A DNA stretch of 64,000 nucleotides from the NCBI GenBank assembly GCA_963971535.1, contig OZ020585.1:21999958-22063957 (forward strand), given 5' to 3'. The position numbers and the translations under genes were made by a program. The notes beneath the pieces were generated by a model, which was not told the origin of the DNA, made no database searches, and saw nothing but the letters and a program-made list of their open reading frames with translations. The stretch comes from Notolepis coatsorum. Its lineage: Eukaryota > Chordata > Actinopteri > Aulopiformes > Paralepididae. Of the stretch, positions 59,493-64,000 are shown in pieces. The first letter of the stretch is position 1. Every line of letters begins with the position of its first letter.

Positions 59493-60142
59493 TGTCATAA
59501 TCACGGCAAGAGCCTTCTTCACTCCTCCTCATCCTCCCTCCACATTCACCACACACCTTCTTCACTCCTCCTCATCCTCTCCCACATTCACAACGGAAGC
59601 CTCACATCCTTATATGGGCAGCACCCCTTCACCCCCTGTCAAGCTCCTCACTCAACACGGCTGCACATCATCTCCTGATTCACACGCTGCCAGGCACCTC
59701 ACTCCACACAGCTGTATCTCATCCCCTGATCAGCAAGGCACTACATCTACCAGCAGATTCTGACCAGACCTCGTCGTGGTGTTATTCTAGTTACCTAGGT
59801 ACAACGACTCAGCCTGAAGACCTGCTAGACCTTCTCTTGTGATTATTCCCTGCTCTAATTTTGTCTCTCTTGTGCCCAGGACCCCAGCTCCAGTGAACCT
59901 TCCAGCCTTGACACCTCCTGCTGCACAAAGAGTGCCCCTGCTCTCTCACGACACAGACCTGTGTCTTCTGCCCACAGCTGCACTGGAGTGCACCTGTCCT
60001 CATTTCCCCCAAGAACATTCTAACCCTGTCTGTTGCACATTCCTGATGTCAAACTTGTCTGCTTGGGGAACAATATTAAAATACCCTAAAACGCTCCATT
60101 CTCTCTTCTCCTGTGTTCAGCGATTGGGCTCCACCTAAAACC
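59493..60142 (+). mobile_element. LTR-like fossil 3 (solo)
   Basis: It runs from TGTCATAATCACGGCAAGAG to CCCATTCTCACA, flanked by CAACC (59488-59492) and CAATC (60143-60147), a near-identical 5-bp duplicate. It interrupts the LINE codons for KTKELVVDF. It is thymine/cytosine-rich and has no open frame. Confidence 0.55.
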
Positions 60143-60820
60143 CATTCTCACACAATCAGCTCCTTGGTTTTACCAATGTTAAGGAGTAGGCTGTTATCCC
60201 GGCACCAACGTGCCAGTACATCAACCTCCTCCCGGTAGGCCTTCTCATCATTGTTAGAGATCAGCCCCACCACCACTGTGTGATCCGCAAACTTCACTAT
60301 GGAGTTGGAGCTGAACCTGGCCACACAGTCATGTGTGTACAGTGAGTACAGCAGAGGACTGAGAACACAGCCCTGGGGGGACCCGATGCTCAGGGAAATT
60401 TAGTTGGAGGTGTGTCCACCCACCCTGACCGCCTGGGGCCTGTCGGTCAGAAAGTCCAGGATCCAGGCGCTCAGGGCGGTGTTCAGACCCACATCAATCA
60501 GCTTGTCAACCAGTTGGTGGGGACTATGGTGTTGAAAGCTGAACTATAGTCAATCAACAGCAATCTCACATAGCCGTCCCCTTCTGACTGTCAAGGTGAG
60601 AAAGGGTGTTGTGCAGTACCTGGGAGACCGCGTCGTCAGTGGACCTGTTTGTCCTATGCAAACTGCAATGGGTCCATGTTACTGGGGAGGGAGGCACAGA
60701 TGTGATCCTTGACCAGCCTCTCAAAGCATTTCATGACCACAGAGGTGAGTGCCACTGGTCTGTAGTCATTTAGGCCTGTGTGGTGGGCTTCAGGGCAATT
60801 GTCCCATAATAACCCTTTTA

Positions 60821-61170
60821 CTTAAAGAACATTTGAAAGGTAAAGATTAGTTTTGGAAGTCTGTGCTTTGGTCTGATGAGACTAAACTGGAACTGTTTGG
60901 GCACATGGATGTTGCTTATGTTTGATGAAGAAAAGGAGAGGCCTTCAACCCTAAGAACACAGTTCCCACAGTAAAACATGGTTGTGGAGCATCATGCTGT
61001 GGAGCTGTTTTGCAGCCTCAGGCACAGGGAGCCTTGTTCGGGTGCATGGCATCATGAAAAAACAAAATTATGTTGACATTTTGAGGGATAATATGAAGAA
61101 GTCTAGGCTTAGATCATCACTGGGTCTTCCAACAAGACAATGACCCTGCATGCAACCCTAACCCAACCAC
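60821..61170 (+). pseudogene. Tc1-type transposase, C-terminal part
   Basis: FWKSVLWSDETKLELFG (catalytic DE region), NTVPTVKHGCGASCCGAV and WVFQQDNDPACNP (third catalytic region, QDNDP) are readable with a stop near 60863 and frame changes. The orientation matches the left Tc1 part at 54253-55600, about 5 kb away. The middle of the transposase and the right terminal repeat are absent, so it may or may not be the same insertion. Confidence 0.75.
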
Positions 61171-61297
61171 ATTTTTGACGTTTCTTGTTTTAACTCAGTG
61201 CATCGATACAATATCCTCATCAAACTTAGTGGACATTTTGTCTTTATTATTTTGGAAACAAATACACTTTAAACACTTGTTGTTAATGGTAATTTCC

Positions 61298-61300
<3 letters not shown>

Positions 61301-61353
<53 letters not shown>
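61301..61353. repeat. (TATC)n microsatellite
   Basis: About 13 TATC units ending in TATTTATC. Confidence 0.95.
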
Positions 61354-61354
<1 letters not shown>

Positions 61355-63682
61355 TTATCTCCAATAAAGGGGTTATAGCATGTGGGTTACTAAGTGATCA
61401 TTATATGATATTCTGTACCCACAAAAAGCTAAAACAAAAGGCTGGCTGTCACAAAACAGTCACATCTAGAGACCTCAAAACCTACTCTAGCGAGGCCTTT
61501 AACCTTGAACTGGAGAGCCTGGACTGGTCAGATGAGCTCAATGGTACACTGGTTGAAGAAACATGGCTTGGTTTCAAAACCAAATTTTCAACAATACTAA
61601 ACAACATGGCCCCCCTAAGAACCACCAGGGTAAAGAATCGCGCTGAGCCGTGGATGCACACTGAAATACTGACCGCTATGAAAACCAGAGACAAAAAATG
61701 CTCAGAGTTTCGTAAAAGTCAGTCAAAGCTGTGACCTCCCACGCGTTACACTTCACCAATGAGAGTCCTCGCTGCCAGGTGAAAAAATAGTCACTGGCTG
61801 TCGCCGCGCGTGTCGGAGGAAGCGTGCGGATGACTTCAGGGTTCCCTTGTACCGACCAGTGGGAGAACATGCGCACAACAACCAGGTAGGGGAGGGGGGG
61901 AATTGGCACAATGACTAAATTGGGACGGGGAGAAAAACAGAGAAAAAATCGGAGAAAGAGAGGATTAAAAAAAGAAAGAAAAAAAAGTCAGTCAAAGCTT
62001 ACCAAAAGCACGAGCAGTGAACTCCAAGCCCACGTGACTGAACTCAAACTGGAAAGAAACAGACTAAGAAATGACGTAAACTCCATGATCAAAACTGCAA
62101 AAAAAATTTCATCAATGACAAAACTGAGGAAAACAAAAATAAACCACGTGAACTTTGGAAATTACTCAATAATCAACTAGGCTGCAGTAAAAAACTTAAA
62201 ACCAGATTCTCAAACAACGGACAACACGCTCATCACAGACAAGCTAGATGTAGCCAATTACTTAAACATTTTCTTCACAAACATAGCCACAACACTGGTA
62301 AACAAACTACCCTCCCACTCAGGGCATTATGGGGTAGAACACATAGTAGCATACTACAAGAACCTAGGGGTCCACAAAGATGACTTCAAACTGGAAATGG
62401 TAACAACAGATGAGTTACTCAAAAAACTGAGCGCCCTCCAACCGAACAAGGCCACTGGCCATGACAACATCCCCTCCAAATTCCTCAAAGACTCAGCAGC
62501 CGCCATCACCCCAGTCATCACACACATAATAAACCTCTCCATAAAACAGGGACACGTCCCCAAGGACTTCAAAATTGCGAGAGTAACACCCCTGCACAAA
62601 AAGGGCAGAGAATTAGACCCAGGCAACTGTCTACCGCCCTGTTTCTATCCTTACCTCCATCTTGAAAGTCATGGAAAAAATTGTCGAAAAGTACCTGGCG
62701 GAAAAAAAATCGAATCTACGAATTCCAATCTGGCTTCAGAACATCCCACTCCACTGACACATGCCTTCTCTATTTAAACGACCACATCAAACAAGAGGTG
62801 GACGCGGGCAAATACTGCGGCATGGTCATGCTGGACCTACAAAAGGCCTTCGACACTGTCAATCACACCATTCTGATTGACAAGCTAAAAGCAATTGGTT
62901 TTGATAGTCTATCAGTGAGCTGGATGCAATACTACCTGGAGGGGAGAGAACAGATGGTGGAGGTAAACGGTACCCTATCCTATCCCCCCCCCCCCCTCAC
63001 AGTGAGCTGTGGTGTTCCACAAGGAAGCATACTAGGACCGCTACTGTTCCTAATTTATGCAAATGACATGTCGTCAGCTTGTGACTGCAACTTGTTCCTG
63101 TTTGTGGACGACTCAGCCCTGCTGGTCTCTGACAGGAACAAGTTACAGGTTGAAAAAACCCTCAGCTCGGAACTAGGCAAAATCTGCATATGGCTCGCTG
63201 ATAACAAACTATCATTACACATGGGCAAAACAGAGTCCATTCTCTTCGGTTCAAATAACAAACTCAGCAAGACCGACGGCTTCTCAGTTACAGTGGGTGA
63301 CAATATTGTCACAAGGAAAGATGAAATTACCTACCTGGGTTCCATCCTAGAGGCAAATCTTTCCTGTGACAAAATGGCATCCAATGTAATAAAAAAAATC
63401 AATCAACGAACTCGATTCTTGTACCGGATCTCCTCTCTGGTAAACAAGAATACCCTGAAGACTCTGGCAGGAGCACTCATTCAAGGGTACTACGACTATG
63501 CTTGCACCTCATGGTACCAAAGCACCTCAAAGGCGCTAAAAACAAAATTACAAACATCTCAAAACAAACTGGTCAGACTACTCTGCCCTGTCAAGGCAGA
63601 CCGCAGTAACTTCAAAAAAGTGAAACTGAGAAAAATGGCTTTAAAGTTTTTTGACTTGCCATCCAAAATGTGTTATAGGTAG
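61355..63682 (+). mobile_element. LINE with endonuclease end and reverse transcriptase
   Basis: It starts inside the endonuclease domain (GLLSDHYMIFCTHKKLK, about 61383-61440). It continues KNRAEPWMHTEILTAMKTRD, is split by a SINE (61731-61982), resumes KSTSSELQAHVTELKLERN, then LSALQPNKATGHDNIPSKFL and VPKDFKIARVTPLHKKG. The reverse transcriptase core is in one frame from 62681 to 63682: [40 protein letters not shown], catalytic FVDD at 63101-63112, then ITYLGSILEANLSCDKMASN. Frame changes near 62165 and 62650 and the SINE make it inactive. It belongs to the CR1/L2/jockey-type group and is 5'-truncated. Confidence 0.88.
61731..61982 (+). mobile_element. SINE family 2, 5'-truncated copy with 17-bp target duplication
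   Basis: It is flanked by AAAAGTCAGTCAAAGCT at 61714-61730 and 61983-61999, both in the LINE coding sequence. The body has GCTGCCAGGTGAAAAAATAG and GTCGGAGGAAGCGTGCGG. The tail ATGACTAAATTGGGACGGGG and the A-rich end match other family 2 copies. Confidence 0.88.
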
Positions 63683-63851
63683 ATAGATGATAGTACCCAG
63701 ATTTAACATGTATTAATGAAGTAATCTTTAGGCATACAAAAATATGACATAATTATTTTAATTAACCCCCAAAAAGCAGATACTGCACTCTGCTGCACAG
63801 TTCCCTTAAATAATTATACAGGTAATGTACAGGCAAAGTGCAGTAACTTCA
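63683..63851. other. no gene recognised
   Basis: This is LINE 3' flank and AT-rich sequence leading into the inverted repeat at the window edge. Confidence 0.4.
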
Positions 63852-64000
63852 AATACAATGTTGTTTTCCCTCCAGCTTTCATAACTTAACCTAGCCATTT
63901 TATTTGGATCATCATCATTCCAATATATTCAGGTGTTAAATTTCATTTTCAAAATGGCTAGGTTAAGTTATGAAAGCTGGAGGGAAAACAACATTGTATT
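63852..64000. repeat. perfect 50-bp inverted repeat (MITE-like)
   Basis: The arm 63852-63901 (AATACAATGTTGTTTTCCCT and CCAGCTTTCATAACTTAACC) is the exact complement of 63951-64000, with a 49-bp spacer. The right arm runs to the window edge, so the repeat probably extends further. Confidence 0.85.

Larger units (their letters stand above)
57575..60818 (-). mobile_element. Rex1/CR1-like LINE, interrupted several times
   Basis: On minus the order is: reverse transcriptase (60818 down to about 60148), with DFLTDRPQAVRVGGHTSN, GSPQGCVLSPLLYSLYTHDC and the catalytic box read as FADHT instead of FADDT; then VVDFRRIQQGTHKSLWINGA (59488-59410). The C-terminal part (59041-58783) has VSSFKYLGVHITEDLTWSTH and ESILTGNITAWFGNN, and a reversed 3' UTR reaches about 57575. 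The loss of one catalytic aspartate and a stop near 60403 make it inactive. Insertions: LTR-like units at 57986-58525 and 59493-60142 and a tailed element at 59042-59416. Confidence 0.8.

Overview
The window looks like a repeat-laden, gene-poor stretch of a teleost (ray-finned fish) nuclear genome. The evidence is intron-split vertebrate-type genes, tRNA-headed SINEs, L1-, L2- and Rex1/CR1-like LINEs, Tc1, Harbinger and TTAA-type DNA transposons, a BEL/Pao element, and dozens of long CA, CT, CTT, TATC and ATGT microsatellites. Most of the sequence is transposon on transposon; only two host genes can be supported.

Host genes (about 7.6-13.1 kb). The terminal coding exon of ribokinase (rbks, +) lies at 7639-7812 with a polyadenylation signal at 7937. 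Facing it is a complete four-exon mitochondrial ribosomal protein L33 gene (mrpl33, -) at 8830-13133. I found its exons by splice-phase bookkeeping; they add up to exactly 65 codons plus a stop and include a 19-nt microexon. Convergent rbks and mrpl33 matches the human arrangement as I remember it. Bases 1-7638 are therefore probably rbks intron, with a LINE fragment, a SINE, a ~25-unit minisatellite and a MITE just before the exon. A 362-bp Mutator-like MITE with 9-bp target duplications sits about 60 bp upstream of the mrpl33 start codon.

13-29 kb holds microsatellites and repeat fragments (a SINE tail, fold-back MITEs, LINE 3' ends, and an L1 inserted into an L2) and no recognised gene. 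At 29496-34643 lies a young BEL/Pao LTR element: 358-bp LTRs differing at one position by eye, with 5-bp target duplications. Its 1214-codon ORF joins gag and protease to a segment resembling the host spliceosome factor CWF19L2, apparently a captured host cDNA. This is the most striking object in the window.

35.0-49.9 kb is a giant nested structure. An outer TTAA-type element (C) has arms of roughly 900 bp in inverted orientation at 35033-41392 and 48990-49892. Its left arm is split by a 5.2-kb element (B, 35426-40599) with 40-bp inverted ends, two 5S rRNA-like sequences and an unrecognised minus-strand exon, and by a short fold-back relative (A, 35134-35425). Between the arms are two copies of a smaller TTAA element, LINE 3' ends, a tRNA-like hairpin and a decayed LINE with reverse transcriptase (46690-48960).

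50-64 kb holds a fold-back MITE, SINE fragments, and a stack at 54.2-61.2 kb. The stack contains a split Tc1 element, a Harbinger-type element with a Myb-like domain, a minus-strand Rex1-like LINE, three LTR-like fossils each with 5-bp duplications, and SINEs with clean target duplications. A second LINE with reverse transcriptase (61355-63682) is split by a SINE, and a perfect 50-bp inverted repeat ends the window.

All calls come from reading the sequence. No database search was run, and family names for repeats rest on recalled hallmarks.
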